Positions 7,372 to 18,107 of a DNA stretch of 54,713 bases are shown here, piece by piece. A program made the translations under genes and the position numbers. This DNA is from Nocardia araoensis NBRC 100135 (GTDB lineage Bacteria; Actinomycetota; Actinomycetes; Mycobacteriales; Mycobacteriaceae). Each line of letters opens with the position of its first letter. The first letter of the stretch is position 1. The notes beneath the pieces are model-generated. The model made no database searches and was not told where the DNA came from. It saw only the letters and a program-made list of their open reading frames with translations. Location of the stretch: assembly GCF_000308435.1 (NCBI RefSeq), contig NZ_BAFR01000004.1, forward strand, positions 1 to 54,713, written 5' to 3'.

Positions 7372-9666
7372 TCAGCTGACGCCGACCGGCACCTTCGCCG
7401 TCTCGGCGGAACGCCGCTGCAACTCACGCAGCTTCGAGCCCTCGACGTCGATGTCGGGCAGGATGCGGTCGAGCCACTTCGGCATCCACCACGACCACTT
7501 GCCCATCAGCACCAGCAGCGACGGAATCAGCACCATGCGGACGATGAACGCGTCCAGCAGCACGCCTGCCGCCAGGGCGAAACCGAACGACTTCGCCGTC
7601 ACGTCGGTCTCCAGCAGGAAGGAACCGAACACCGAGATCATGATGATCGCCGCCGAGGTCACCACGCGCGCGCCGTGGTGGTAACCGGCGACCACCGCCT
7701 CCTTGGCCGACTTGCCGTGCACGAACTCCTCGCGCATCCGGGTCACCAGGAAGACCTGGTAGTCCATCGCGAGGCCGAACACCAGGCCGATCAGCATGAT
7801 CGGCATGAAGCTGACCAGCGGATGCGGATCCTCGATCAGGCCGAGCTTGCCCTCCTGGAAGATCAGCACGGTCGCGCCGAAGGTCGCCGCCATCGACAGC
7901 AGGAACCCGAGCGCCGCGGTGAGCGGCACCAGGATCGACCGGAACACCAGGATCAGCAGGACGAACGCCGCGCCCGCCACGATCGCCAGGTAGGGCACGA
8001 TCTTGCTGAGCAGCACGTGGTCGACGTCGGCGTAGATCGCGGTGGTGCCGGTGATGCCGTACTCGATGCCGTACTCGGCCTTCAGCTGGCCTTCGGCCTC
8101 CCTGGCGTCGCGCACCAGGTCCTTGGTGGCCTGGTTGTTGGGCCCGGACTTCGGCACGCCGTTCAACATCGCGCCCTGCTGGTCCTGGCTGAACTGCGGC
8201 TCGGTCACGTAGTCCATGTCGGGGTAGGACGCGAGCTTGTCGCGCAGCGCCTTCACTGCGGCGTCCCGGTTCTCGGCGGGGACGGCGCTCAGGTCGGCGA
8301 CCACGTTCAGCACGCCGTTGCTGCCTTCGCCGAAGCCTTCGGTCCGCAGCTCGTAGGCCTTCCTGATGGTGGAGGTCTTCGGCATGCTGTCCTCGCCGGG
8401 CAGGCCCAGGTTGAGGCCGGCCGCGGGGGCGGCGAGCGCGCCGAGCACCACGATGCTCAGGATCAGCGCGGCCCACGGCGCGCGGCCGATCAGGCGGCCG
8501 AAACGCATGCCGTTGGTGACCGAGTTCTCGTCCTCGGGATCGTGCTGGGCGACCACCGGCAGCTTCGGCTTGAACAGGAAGCGTCCGAACGCGCCGATCA
8601 GCGCAGGCATCAGCGTGATCGCGGTGAGCACCGCGAAACCGGCGGCGATCGCACCGCCCAGGCCCATGAACGTCATGAACTGGACACCGACGATGCTCAG
8701 GCCCGCGAGCGCGATGATGACGGTCAGACCGGCGAACACCACGGCGGAACCGGCCGTGCCGAGCGCGATGCCCGCGGCCTCTTCCGGCGAATCCTGCACC
8801 ACGAGTTCGTGCTTGTACCTGGACACGATGAACAGCGCGTAGTCGATGGACAGCGCGATGCCGATCATCGAGGCGAGGAAGGTGGTGAAGCTGGGAATCT
8901 CGATCACCGAGGTGCCGAGCATGATCAGCGAGGTGGCCGCGCCGAGGCCGACGATCGCGGTGACGATCGGGACGAACGCCGCGACGATGGCGCCGAACGC
9001 GACGACCATCACGACCAGCGCGACGGCCATGCCGATCATCTCGGACTTGCCGCTGGGCGCTTCCTGCTTCTGCGCGATCGAGCCGCTCATCTCGACCGTC
9101 AGCCCGGCGTTGCGCGCGTCGGCGGCGACATCGTAGGCAGCTTCGCGGTGGGCGTCGGTCACGTCGGTGAACTTCGCGATCGTGAACGGGACATTGATCA
9201 CCGCGACGGTCGCGGGCGCGGTCTTGCTGAGCACGTTCAGCGGGGCGCCACTGCACTGCGCGGGGTCGGGATTGCTCAGGCAGCCCATCTTCTCGGTGGC
9301 TTCCACCGGGTTGGTGACGGGCTTGCTGTGGTCGACGATGTCGAGCTGGCCGAGCTTGGCGATGAACGCCTCCAGCGCCGCACGGTTCGCCGGATCGGTC
9401 AGCTTCTGCCCCTCCGGCGCGGCGGCGACGTAGGTGCCGGTGACCGCGTCGAATTTGAACGCGGCGGAAGCGCCGGGGAAGTGCTTGTCGAGGATTTCGT
9501 TGGCACGCTCGGAGGGCAGGTTCGGCATGCTGAAGTCGTTGCTCATCGGCTTGCTGAGCTGGGACCCCAGGCCACCGAGGAGCACGAACAAGATGAGCCA
9601 GACGGGAAGCACTATCCATTTCCGGCGGAAGGCGAACTTCCCCCATCTGTACAGGTAAACGGACAC
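7372..9666 (-). CDS. MMPL/RND-family exporter
   Basis: A 764-residue inner-membrane transporter of the mycobacterial-membrane-protein-large type, driven by proton motive force and exporting lipids or hydrophobic compounds. It has the two-repeat layout: helix 1 at about residues 18-38, a periplasmic loop to about 200, five helices (about 210-370), a second loop, then a second helix block from about 555. Family signatures include ISLDYALFIVSRY-like text (IALSIDYALFIVSRY) in repeat one and GLAMDYQVFLVTRMREE in repeat two; the Asp-Tyr pairs are the proton-relay positions. It is divergent from a TetR gene, with a palindromic operator between them, so it is probably substrate-induced. The cargo cannot be told from sequence. 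Confidence 0.93.
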   Translation of the reverse strand: MSVYLYRWGKFAFRRKWIVLPVWLILFVLLGGLGSQLSKPMSNDFSMPNLPSERANEILDKHFPGASAAFKFDAVTGTYVAAAPEGQKLTDPANRAALEAFIAKLGQLDIVDHSKPVTNPVEATEKMGCLSNPDPAQCSGAPLNVLSKTAPATVAVINVPFTIAKFTDVTDAHREAAYDVAADARNAGLTVEMSGSIAQKQEAPSGKSEMIGMAVALVVMVVAFGAIVAAFVPIVTAIVGLGAATSLIMLGTSVIEIPSFTTFLASMIGIALSIDYALFIVSRYKHELVVQDSPEEAAGIALGTAGSAVVFAGLTVIIALAGLSIVGVQFMTFMGLGGAIAAGFAVLTAITLMPALIGAFGRFLFKPKLPVVAQHDPEDENSVTNGMRFGRLIGRAPWAALILSIVVLGALAAPAAGLNLGLPGEDSMPKTSTIRKAYELRTEGFGEGSNGVLNVVADLSAVPAENRDAAVKALRDKLASYPDMDYVTEPQFSQDQQGAMLNGVPKSGPNNQATKDLVRDAREAEGQLKAEYGIEYGITGTTAIYADVDHVLLSKIVPYLAIVAGAAFVLLILVFRSILVPLTAALGFLLSMAATFGATVLIFQEGKLGLIEDPHPLVSFMPIMLIGLVFGLAMDYQVFLVTRMREEFVHGKSAKEAVVAGYHHGARVVTSAAIIMISVFGSFLLETDVTAKSFGFALAAGVLLDAFIVRMVLIPSLLVLMGKWSWWMPKWLDRILPDIDVEGSKLRELQRRSAETAKVPVGVS

Positions 9667-9767
9667 GAGTGGTTACTCCTAGCGATGACTGGGATCGTGC
9701 TGGTTCCGCGTGTAGACAGCACTCGCGGAGGTGCCCTGCCTGCCTCCGCCTCCACTGACGCTTTCTG

Positions 9768-9783
9768 CCTACCGTGCGGTAGG
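9768..9783. promoter_or_regulatory. Candidate TetR operator in the MMPL-tetR divergent promoter
   Basis: A perfect inverted repeat, CCTACCG (9768-9774), TG, CGGTAGG (9777-9783), lies in the 203-base region between the divergent MMPL (start 9666) and TetR (start 9870) genes. Both the position and the dyad fit a TetR-family site controlling both promoters. Confidence 0.7.
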
Positions 9784-9869
9784 TAGACTACCCAGGGTCT
9801 AAGCGGAGGTACAACCTCTATTCTGCGTGCGACCTTCGCTCGGTGCGAAGGTGATGAGAGGATCATCGA

Positions 9870-10460
9870 ATGGCTGTGCGTGACACACCCGGCGCTGTAG
9901 CCGCAGGTGGAGGCACTAAAATCGCGATTCGGGACGCCGCGGTGAAGCTGTTCGGAGCCAAAGGATTCGAGCAGACGAGCCTGCGCGAGGTCGCGGATGC
10001 GGTGGGAATCACAAAGGCGTCGCTCTACTATCACTACGCGTCGAAGCTCGATCTGCTACTGGCGATCATCGATCCGATCGTCGATCACATGCGTTCGGTG
10101 GTGGACGATCTCGACCGGATGCCGCACAACGCCGAGAGCATTCGCCAGGTCCTGGGGACCTATCTGCGCGGCCTGATCCATCACCGTGACGCCGGGGCGC
10201 TGGTCGTGCGCGACACGGTCGCCATCATCAACGCCATGGCCGACCGCTACCCCGATCTGAAGAACACCAGCAAGGCGCTGCGCGAGTGGCTGGCCGGGCC
10301 GGACGCCACCGAGGAGGCGCAACTGCGCGCCTGCGCCGCGCTCGAGGTGATCGGTGTGGCGCTGGTGTCCAAGGAACTCGTGCCTGGTGCGGACGACTCG
10401 CTGGTGGAATCGTCACTGCTGAACGCCGCGACCTGCGTGCTCGCAGGCGGCGGCGCGTAG
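9870..10460 (+). CDS. TetR-family transcriptional regulator of the MMPL exporter
   Basis: A 196-residue repressor. The N-terminal helix-turn-helix is classic TetR: DAAVKLFGAKGFEQTSLREV, then VGITKASLYYHYASK. The C-terminal ligand domain is unassigned. The ATG at 9870 has GAGAGGA about 10 bases upstream. It is divergent from the MMPL gene with a palindrome between, the usual local-regulator arrangement; the effector is probably the exporter's substrate. The Rrf2 gene follows 37 bases later on the same strand. Confidence 0.92.
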   Translation: MAVRDTPGAVAAGGGTKIAIRDAAVKLFGAKGFEQTSLREVADAVGITKASLYYHYASKLDLLLAIIDPIVDHMRSVVDDLDRMPHNAESIRQVLGTYLRGLIHHRDAGALVVRDTVAIINAMADRYPDLKNTSKALREWLAGPDATEEAQLRACAALEVIGVALVSKELVPGADDSLVESSLLNAATCVLAGGGA

Positions 10461-10497
10461 ATTCGAGCCATCCCCCCCGATGCCAGGAGTCGCCGCT

Positions 10498-11001
10498 GTG
10501 CACATCACCGCGAAGGTCGATTACGCGGTGCGGACGCTGCTCGAGATCGCCAGTGCGCCGCGGCTGGACCACTCCGTGGGCGGGCTCGGCGCACCCGTCG
10601 TGCAGGCCGCGCCGGTGGTCAAGGCCGAGGCGATCGCCACCGCCCAGCGGATTCCGCCCAAGGTGCTGGAGTCCGTGCTCGGCGAATTGCGCCGCGCGGA
10701 ACTCGTGATCAGCAGGCGCGGCCCGGACGGCGGCTATTGGCTGGCCAGGCCCGCCGCCGACATCTCCATCGCCGACGTGATCCGCGCGATCGAGGGTCCG
10801 CTCGCGTCGGTGCGCGGCGCGCGACCGGAGGACGTCCACTACGCCGGTGCGGCCGAGCCGTTGCAGCGGGTGTGGATCGCGCTGCGGGTCAATATTCGCG
10901 CGGTGCTGGAGAACGTCACCATCGCCGATATCGCGAGCGACCGGCTGCCCGGGTTCGTCGACGCGCTGACCGAAGACCCCGGCGCCTGGGCGCGCCGTTA
11001 G
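10498..11001 (+). CDS. Rrf2-family regulator without iron-sulfur cysteines
   Basis: A 167-residue winged-helix regulator. ITAKVDYAVRTLLEIA and RIPPKVLESVLGELRRAELV, then RRGPDGGYWLARPA, are diagnostic Rrf2 stretches. The protein contains no cysteine at all, so unlike NsrR or IscR it cannot bind a cluster through the usual three Cys. A GTG at 10498 with AGGAG eight bases upstream is preferred to the ATG at 10480. A 34-residue insertion (about residues 20-52) separates helix one from the recognition helix. It precedes the ABC exporter genes by about 90 bases and may regulate them; that link is inference. Confidence 0.88.
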   Translation: MHITAKVDYAVRTLLEIASAPRLDHSVGGLGAPVVQAAPVVKAEAIATAQRIPPKVLESVLGELRRAELVISRRGPDGGYWLARPAADISIADVIRAIEGPLASVRGARPEDVHYAGAAEPLQRVWIALRVNIRAVLENVTIADIASDRLPGFVDALTEDPGAWARR

Positions 11002-11088
11002 CTCCGCACACCCCGACGGGAGAGCATTCATGCAGGTCAGAAATGTCCACGGCGTATCGCGCCGCCAGCCGGTAGCCTGCGATTCATC

Positions 11089-12822
11089 ATGCTGATCCGA
11101 CTGCTCCGCACGCATCTGTACCCGTACCGCGCCCAGCTGGCGGGGGTCGTTGTGTTGCAGCTGATTTCCGTGATCGCGATGCTGTATCTGCCGAGCCTGA
11201 ACGCGGACCTGATCGACAACGGCGTCACCAAAGGTGATCTCGGCTACATCTGGACCACCGGCTTGTGGATGCTCGCGGTCACCGGCGTGCAGATCGTCGC
11301 CTCGGCCGCGTCGGTCTATCTCGGCGCGCAGGCGGCCATGGGCGCGGGCCGCGATCTGCGCGGCGGGCTGCTGCACCGCGTCGGCACGTTCTCCGCACGC
11401 GAAGTGGGGATGTTCGGCGCGCCCTCGTTGATCACCCGCAATACCAACGACATTCAGCAGGTTCAGCTGCTCATCGTGATGTCGGCGACCATCCTGGTGA
11501 TGGCGCCGATCATGTGCGTTGGCGGCATCATCATGGCGTTGCGTGAGGATCTCGGCCTGTCCTGGCTGCTGCTGATCGCGGTGCCCGCGCTCGGCTTGTC
11601 CATGGCCGTGCTGATCTCCAGGATGGTGCCCGGCTTCCGCGACATGCAGGCCAGGATCGACGAGGTGAATCGGGTACTGCGCGAGCAGATCACCGGTATC
11701 CGGGTGGTGCGAGCCTTCGTGCGAGAGCGGCAGGAGATCTGGCGGTTCGGCCTGGCCAACACCGAACTCACCGACACCGCGCTGCGGGTCGGCCGGTTGA
11801 TGGCGCTGATGTTCCCCACGGTCATGCTGATCAGCAATGTGACCGCGGTCGCGGTGATCTGGTTCGGCGGACGCGCGATCGACGCGGGGCACATGCAGAT
11901 CGGTTCGCTCACCGCGATGTTGTCCTACATCATGCAGATCCTCATGGCCGTGATGATGGCCTCGTTCCTGGCCATGATGGCGCCGCGCGCCGCGGTCTCG
12001 GCCGACCGGATCGGCGAGGTGTTCGACACCGAGTCCTCGGTGCACCCGCCGCGCCTGCCGCAGCCGTTCACCGACGACCCGGCCGTCGTCGACTTCCGGT
12101 TCGCCGAGTTCGCTTTCCCCGGCGCGGAGAAACCGGTGCTGAAAGCCATCCGGTTCCAGGTGCGCCCGGGCACCACCACCGCGATCGTCGGCTCCACCGG
12201 CGCGGGGAAGACCACGCTGATCAACCTGATCCCTCGGCTGATGGACGTCACCGACGGCGCCGTCTACGTCGGCGGCACCGACGTGCGCCACATCGACTTG
12301 GAGGTGTTGCGCTCGCAGATCGGCCTCGTCCCGCAGAAGGCGTACCTCTTCTCCGGCACGGTCGCGAGCAACCTGCGCTACGGCAACCCGCACGCCACCG
12401 ACGAGGAACTGTGGCGCGCGCTGGAAATCGCGCAGGCCGCCGACTTCGTCCGGGAGATGCCGGAGGGGCTGCAGACCCCGGTCGCCCAGGGCGGCACCAC
12501 CGTTTCCGGAGGTCAACGCCAGCGGTTGGCCATCGCCCGGGCGCTGGTGAAGAAGCCGCGGGTGTATCTGTTCGACGACTCGTTCTCCGCGCTGGACGTG
12601 GCGACCGACGCGAGGCTGCGCGAGGCGCTGAAGCCGGAGACCGCGGACGCCTCGGTCCTCATCGTCGCGCAGCGCATCGCCACCATCCGGGACGCGGATC
12701 AGATCGTGGTGCTGGAGGACGGCGCGATGGCGGGCATCGGCACCCATGAGCAGCTCCTGCGGGATTGCTCGGAGTACCGGGAGATCGTCGAGTCGCAACT
12801 GAGTGCCGAGGAGGCGCGATGA
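11089..12822 (+). CDS. ABC exporter half-transporter with degenerate ATP site
   Basis: A 577-residue half-transporter: six membrane helices (about residues 15-305) fused to an ATP-binding domain. Walker A GSTGAGKTT is near residue 368 and the signature is VSGGQRQR. Walker B VYLFDDSFSALD has Asp where the catalytic Glu is expected, and the switch His is Gln (VAQRIATI). This is the inactive-site half of an asymmetric heterodimer. It overlaps the next half-transporter by the ATGA at 12819-12822. The pair resembles Rv1273c/Rv1272c and TM287/288-type exporters from memory. The substrate is unknown; lipids or drugs are likely. Confidence 0.93.
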   Translation: MLIRLLRTHLYPYRAQLAGVVVLQLISVIAMLYLPSLNADLIDNGVTKGDLGYIWTTGLWMLAVTGVQIVASAASVYLGAQAAMGAGRDLRGGLLHRVGTFSAREVGMFGAPSLITRNTNDIQQVQLLIVMSATILVMAPIMCVGGIIMALREDLGLSWLLLIAVPALGLSMAVLISRMVPGFRDMQARIDEVNRVLREQITGIRVVRAFVRERQEIWRFGLANTELTDTALRVGRLMALMFPTVMLISNVTAVAVIWFGGRAIDAGHMQIGSLTAMLSYIMQILMAVMMASFLAMMAPRAAVSADRIGEVFDTESSVHPPRLPQPFTDDPAVVDFRFAEFAFPGAEKPVLKAIRFQVRPGTTTAIVGSTGAGKTTLINLIPRLMDVTDGAVYVGGTDVRHIDLEVLRSQIGLVPQKAYLFSGTVASNLRYGNPHATDEELWRALEIAQAADFVREMPEGLQTPVAQGGTTVSGGQRQRLAIARALVKKPRVYLFDDSFSALDVATDARLREALKPETADASVLIVAQRIATIRDADQIVVLEDGAMAGIGTHEQLLRDCSEYREIVESQLSAEEAR

Positions 12823-14723
12823 GACCCGGAATGCCCACGCCCGGTGCGCCGGGCACCAAGGCGAAGTCGTTCGTGCCCTCGCTGAAGCGATTGCTGCGCA
12901 GGCTCGCGCCGGAGCGGTTGCAGGTGGCGCTGATCGTCGCGCTCGTCATCGTCTCGGTGGTGCTGAACACCATCGGCCCGTACATCCTTGGCAAGGCGAC
13001 GAACCTGGTCTTCGACGGCGTGGTCGGCAAGCAGCTGCCGCCCGGTGTGTCCAAGGACCAGGCGATCGAAGCCCTGCGGGCCAAGGGCGACAACACGTTC
13101 GCCGACATGCTCGGCGCCATGGATGTGGTGCCCGGGGTAGGGGTGGACTTCGGCGCGGTCGGACGGGTGCTCGCCCTGGTGCTGGTGCTGTACATCGGCG
13201 CCGCCGTCTTCGGGTGGCTGCAGGCGTACCTGCTCAACATCGTGATCAACCGGACGGTGAAGCGGCTGCGCAGCGAGGTCGAGGACAAGATCCATCGGCT
13301 TCCGTTGCGCTACTTCGACTCCGCGCCGCGCGGTGACGTGCTCAGCCGTGTGACCAACGACGTCGACAACGTCTCGCAGAGCCTGCAGCAGACCATGAGC
13401 CAACTGCTGGTCTCGGTGTTCTCGGTGCTCGGCATCCTGGTCATGATGTTCTGGATCTCCTGGCAGCTCGCGGTGATCGCATTGCTCACCGTGCCCGCCG
13501 CCGTCGTGGTCACCGCGCAGATCGCGAAGCGGTCCAAGCCGCACTTCGTGGACCAGTGGAAGTACACCGGCCTGGTCAACGCCCAGGTCGAGGAGGCGTA
13601 CACCGGGCACGAGGTGGTCACCGCGTTCGGCCGCAACCGCGAGGTCGGCAAGGAATTCGACCAGCGCAACGAGCAGCTCTATCAGGCCAGCTTCAAAGCG
13701 CAGTTCATCTCGGGCCTGATCATGCCCGCGATCATGTTCCTGGGGAACGTGAACTTCGTGCTGGTCGCGCTGGTCGGCGGGCTGAAGGTGGCCACGGGCA
13801 GCCTCTCGCTCGGCGAGGTGCAGGCGTTCATCCAGTACTCCCGTCAGTTCAGCCAGCCGCTGACCCAGCTCGGCGCGATGGCCAACCTGCTGCAATCCGG
13901 TGTCGCCTCGGCCGAGCGGATCTTCGAGATCCTCGACGCCGAGGAGCAGAGTCCCGACCCGGTGATGGCCGACGCGCGCCCCGTCGACCGCGGCCGGGTG
14001 GAGTTCGAGGCCGTCTCGTTCCGCTACGAACCCGACAAGCCGGTGATCGAGCGGCTGTCCCTGGTGGCGGAGCCGGGACACGTGGTCGCCATCGTCGGCC
14101 CCACCGGCGCGGGCAAGACCACGCTGGTGAACCTGCTCATGCGGTTCTACGAACTGGACGCGGGCACGATCACCATCGACGACGTCGACATCACCGAGAT
14201 CACCCGCGACCACCTGCGCTCACGCATCGGCATGGTGTTGCAGGACACCTGGCTGTTCAAGGGCACCATCCGGGATAACATCGCCTACGGCAGCCCGAAC
14301 GCGAGCGAAGAGGAGATCCTCGCCGCGGCGCGCGCCGCCTACGTCGACCGCTTCGTGCACGCGCTGCCCGACGGCTACGACACCGTCATCGACGAGGAGG
14401 GCTCGGGCGTCAGCGCGGGCGAGAAACAGCTGATCACCATCGCGCGCGCGTTCCTCGCCAAACCGTCCATCCTGATCCTGGACGAGGCGACCAGCTCGGT
14501 GGACACCCGCACCGAGCTGCTGGTGCAGCACGCCACCGCCGCCCTGCGCCGCGACCGGACCAGTTTCGTCATCGCCCACCGCCTGTCCACCATCCGCGAC
14601 GCCGACCTGATCGTCGTCATGGAAGCGGGCCGGATCGTCGAACACGGCTCGCACGAACGCCTGCTCGAGGAGCGCGGGGCGTACTACCGGCTGTACAACG
14701 CCCAGTTCGCGGGAGCTGTGTAA
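12819..14723 (+). CDS. ABC exporter half-transporter with the active ATP site
   Basis: A 634-residue partner of the preceding gene, with six membrane helices and a C-terminal nucleotide-binding domain. Walker A GPTGAGKTT is near residue 427, Walker B LILDEATSSVD has the catalytic Glu, and IAHRLSTI has the switch His. Its signature is SAGEK rather than SGGQ. In the heterodimer this altered signature would face the neighbour's degenerate Walker site, leaving one catalytic site. An insertion after helix 1 (about residues 60-110) is longer than usual and may form an external loop. The ATG overlaps the upstream stop, so the subunits are made together. Confidence 0.93.
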   Translation: MRPGMPTPGAPGTKAKSFVPSLKRLLRRLAPERLQVALIVALVIVSVVLNTIGPYILGKATNLVFDGVVGKQLPPGVSKDQAIEALRAKGDNTFADMLGAMDVVPGVGVDFGAVGRVLALVLVLYIGAAVFGWLQAYLLNIVINRTVKRLRSEVEDKIHRLPLRYFDSAPRGDVLSRVTNDVDNVSQSLQQTMSQLLVSVFSVLGILVMMFWISWQLAVIALLTVPAAVVVTAQIAKRSKPHFVDQWKYTGLVNAQVEEAYTGHEVVTAFGRNREVGKEFDQRNEQLYQASFKAQFISGLIMPAIMFLGNVNFVLVALVGGLKVATGSLSLGEVQAFIQYSRQFSQPLTQLGAMANLLQSGVASAERIFEILDAEEQSPDPVMADARPVDRGRVEFEAVSFRYEPDKPVIERLSLVAEPGHVVAIVGPTGAGKTTLVNLLMRFYELDAGTITIDDVDITEITRDHLRSRIGMVLQDTWLFKGTIRDNIAYGSPNASEEEILAAARAAYVDRFVHALPDGYDTVIDEEGSGVSAGEKQLITIARAFLAKPSILILDEATSSVDTRTELLVQHATAALRRDRTSFVIAHRLSTIRDADLIVVMEAGRIVEHGSHERLLEERGAYYRLYNAQFAGAV

Positions 14724-15074
14724 ATCGGCCGCGACTGCACCGCGGACGCGGCGGCCGCGCAAACGCGAGCCGGGCCGCGAACGGCGGATGCTCGGTCTCG
14801 CTTCGCTCGAAACCTGGTGTTGCGGTGCATGGGCCTGGTGAACCCGGCGGCCACCGCCGACAACGCCGGGCCGCCTTCCCGGCTCCGCGGCCGTCCGCTG
14901 GGCGCGTCGTGCACGGCGGGAGCTGGTCGCCCACACCGTCGTCGCAGGTCCTACGTGCGGGAAAAGGCGCAGCGGAGAAATTATTCGCCGGGACCGATGA
15001 ATCCGCGCGAGTGCCGCCGTCCTATCAGGTGAACGCGCTACCGGACAGCGCGACCGACCCTGGAGGAACGACCA
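14724..15074. other. 351-base intergenic stretch, no gene seen
   Basis: GC-rich spacer between the ABC exporter and the DoxX gene. Short open frames exist on both strands but have Arg/Ala/Pro compositions typical of shadow reading. I see no terminator with a T tract; GGAGGA at 15061-15066 is the DoxX ribosome site. It probably holds the DoxX promoter. Confidence 0.5.
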
Positions 15075-15509
15075 ATGACCACCATCGCCGCCGCGACCAC
15101 CGACACCGCCGTGCGCCCCGGCAAAGTCCGCAACCGGGTCCTGTGGGGACTGCAGATCTTCCTGGGCCTGTTCTTCATCGTCGCCTCGGGCTTGCCGAAG
15201 GTGCTCGACATGGTTCCCGAGGAGAACATGGCGGCGATGCGTGAGGCCGGTATCGGCTCGCCCTGGTTCATGTACTTCGTGGGGGCCTGCGAGATCGCGG
15301 GCGGTATCGGCCTGCTCGTGCGGCGCCTGAGCGGACCGGCCGCGGTCGGCCTGTCGGTCCTCACCCTGCTGGCCGCGGCGACCAACCTCTTCCTGACCGA
15401 TATGCCGGCCTACGCGCCCTTCCCGCTGGTGCTGTCGGGGATCTTCGCCTGGATCGCCTACGAGCGCCGCGACTCCATCCTCGCCCTGCGCTCGTTGGTC
15501 ACTCGATGA
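15075..15509 (+). CDS. DoxX-family membrane protein
   Basis: A 144-residue protein with four membrane helices (about residues 23-41, 66-83, 88-106 and 111-130) and DoxX features such as ASGLPKVL, GACEIAGGIGLL and LSGIFAWIAYERR. DoxX proteins take part in membrane redox or thiol-stress functions, for example with SodA and SseA in mycobacteria; the family is otherwise poorly defined. The ATG at 15075 has GGAGGA upstream. It stands alone, with a large hairpin (15527-15562) directly downstream. Confidence 0.87.
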   Translation: MTTIAAATTDTAVRPGKVRNRVLWGLQIFLGLFFIVASGLPKVLDMVPEENMAAMREAGIGSPWFMYFVGACEIAGGIGLLVRRLSGPAAVGLSVLTLLAAATNLFLTDMPAYAPFPLVLSGIFAWIAYERRDSILALRSLVTR

Positions 15510-15526
15510 CAACACGCTAGGCACGC

Positions 15527-15562
15527 CAAACGATCGGCAGGCTGCGGCCCGCCGATCGTTTG
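15527..15562. terminator. Hairpin between convergent doxX and SnoaL-like genes
   Basis: A perfect 12-bp inverted repeat, CAAACGATCGGC (15527-15538) with GCCGATCGTTTG (15551-15562), sits just after the DoxX stop and before the end of the convergent SnoaL-like gene. It has no T tract, so termination is likely but not certain. Confidence 0.6.
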
Positions 15563-15677
15563 CGGCGTTGCCCGGCAAGGGCGTTCAGGGTCGGTCCGCC
15601 CCTTGCCGGCAACACATCCGCTCGTCCGCACGGCCATTCACCTCCCGGCCGAGCACTCGACCTCGGAGATCGAGCAC

Positions 15678-16184
15678 TCACGAGCGTCGCGCGCCGAGGC
15701 CGAGGCGGCGGGCCAGGCGGGTCATGAGCTGGGACATTCTCGATGGGAAGGAGTCCGGCTCCGGGATGCGGACCGGGCGGACGCGGCCGTTGTGGAGTGC
15801 GGTGATCTTCCAGCCCTGGGCGGTGCGAACGGTCACCAGTGTCTGACGGGACCGGCGACGCTCGGGCAGGCGAGAACGCCATGGCATCAGCACCGATGCC
15901 GTGCCGTGCACGATCGCCGCGTCCGGACTGACGAAGCGGATCGACTCGAGCTCGCCGACCAGTGCCGAACCGGCCAGGACGCCGCGAAAGAGCTTGTCGT
16001 GGTTGGCCTGGTGCTCGCTGCGCCCGGTGGCTCGGGTGCCGTCGTAGGAGACGTAGTCGGAGTCGTCGGTGAACAGGGCCGCGTAAGCGGCGGCGTCGTT
16101 GTCGGTCCAGGCCTGCATGAGGTTGTCGAACAAGCTGCGCAGGGCGAGATCGTCGGTGCGGCGCTGATCGAGTGTCGCGTCCAT
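15678..16184 (-). CDS. SnoaL-like / SgcJ-EcaC family protein
   Basis: A 168-residue cone-shaped alpha+beta-barrel protein. The N-terminus (LRSLFDNLMQAWTDNDAAAY then ALFTDDSDYVSYDG) is typical of the SgcJ/EcaC or ketosteroid-isomerase-like group, and TAQGWKITALHNGRVRP ends the fold. Members include polyketide cyclases, isomerases and many of unknown role; the catalytic residues are not diagnostic. It is divergent from a MarR gene with paired palindromes between, so it is probably that regulator's target. The extra basic C-terminal tail after residue 145 is unusual. Confidence 0.82.
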   Translation of the reverse strand: MDATLDQRRTDDLALRSLFDNLMQAWTDNDAAAYAALFTDDSDYVSYDGTRATGRSEHQANHDKLFRGVLAGSALVGELESIRFVSPDAAIVHGTASVLMPWRSRLPERRRSRQTLVTVRTAQGWKITALHNGRVRPVRIPEPDSFPSRMSQLMTRLARRLGLGARRS

Positions 16185-16208
16185 GGGTCGTACCTTTCGA
16201 TGCTAAGA

Positions 16209-16245
16209 TTCGATCGTCGAAATGTACGATAGGCGAAAGTTTCGA

Positions 16246-16253
<8 letters not shown>
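16209..16253. promoter_or_regulatory. Paired MarR-type operators TTCGA-N3-TCGAA
   Basis: Two identical dyads, TTCGA-N3-TCGAA at 16209-16221 and 16241-16253, are spaced 32 bases (about three helical turns) in the divergent SnoaL-like/MarR promoter. A further TTTCGA half-site lies at 16195-16200. The second dyad spans the preferred MarR ATG at 16246. Confidence 0.65.
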
Positions 16254-18037
<1,784 letters not shown>

Positions 18038-18107
18038 TCGGTGGCTCGACAGCGTCTTCGATCGTCTCGTGCGGCCCGCGCCCTCTGGGGTGTCGCCGGG
18101 AACTTCG

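Noticed and set aside
7675..9786. 703-codon open frame on the plus strand opposite the MMPL gene
   Set aside because: Composition is extreme Arg/Asp/His/Gly, typical of antisense reading of high-GC codons, and the opposite strand encodes a complete MMPL protein.
10228..12798. 856-codon minus-strand open frame across the tetR, Rrf2 and ABC genes
   Set aside because: It runs antisense to three intact genes and has no domain-like pattern.
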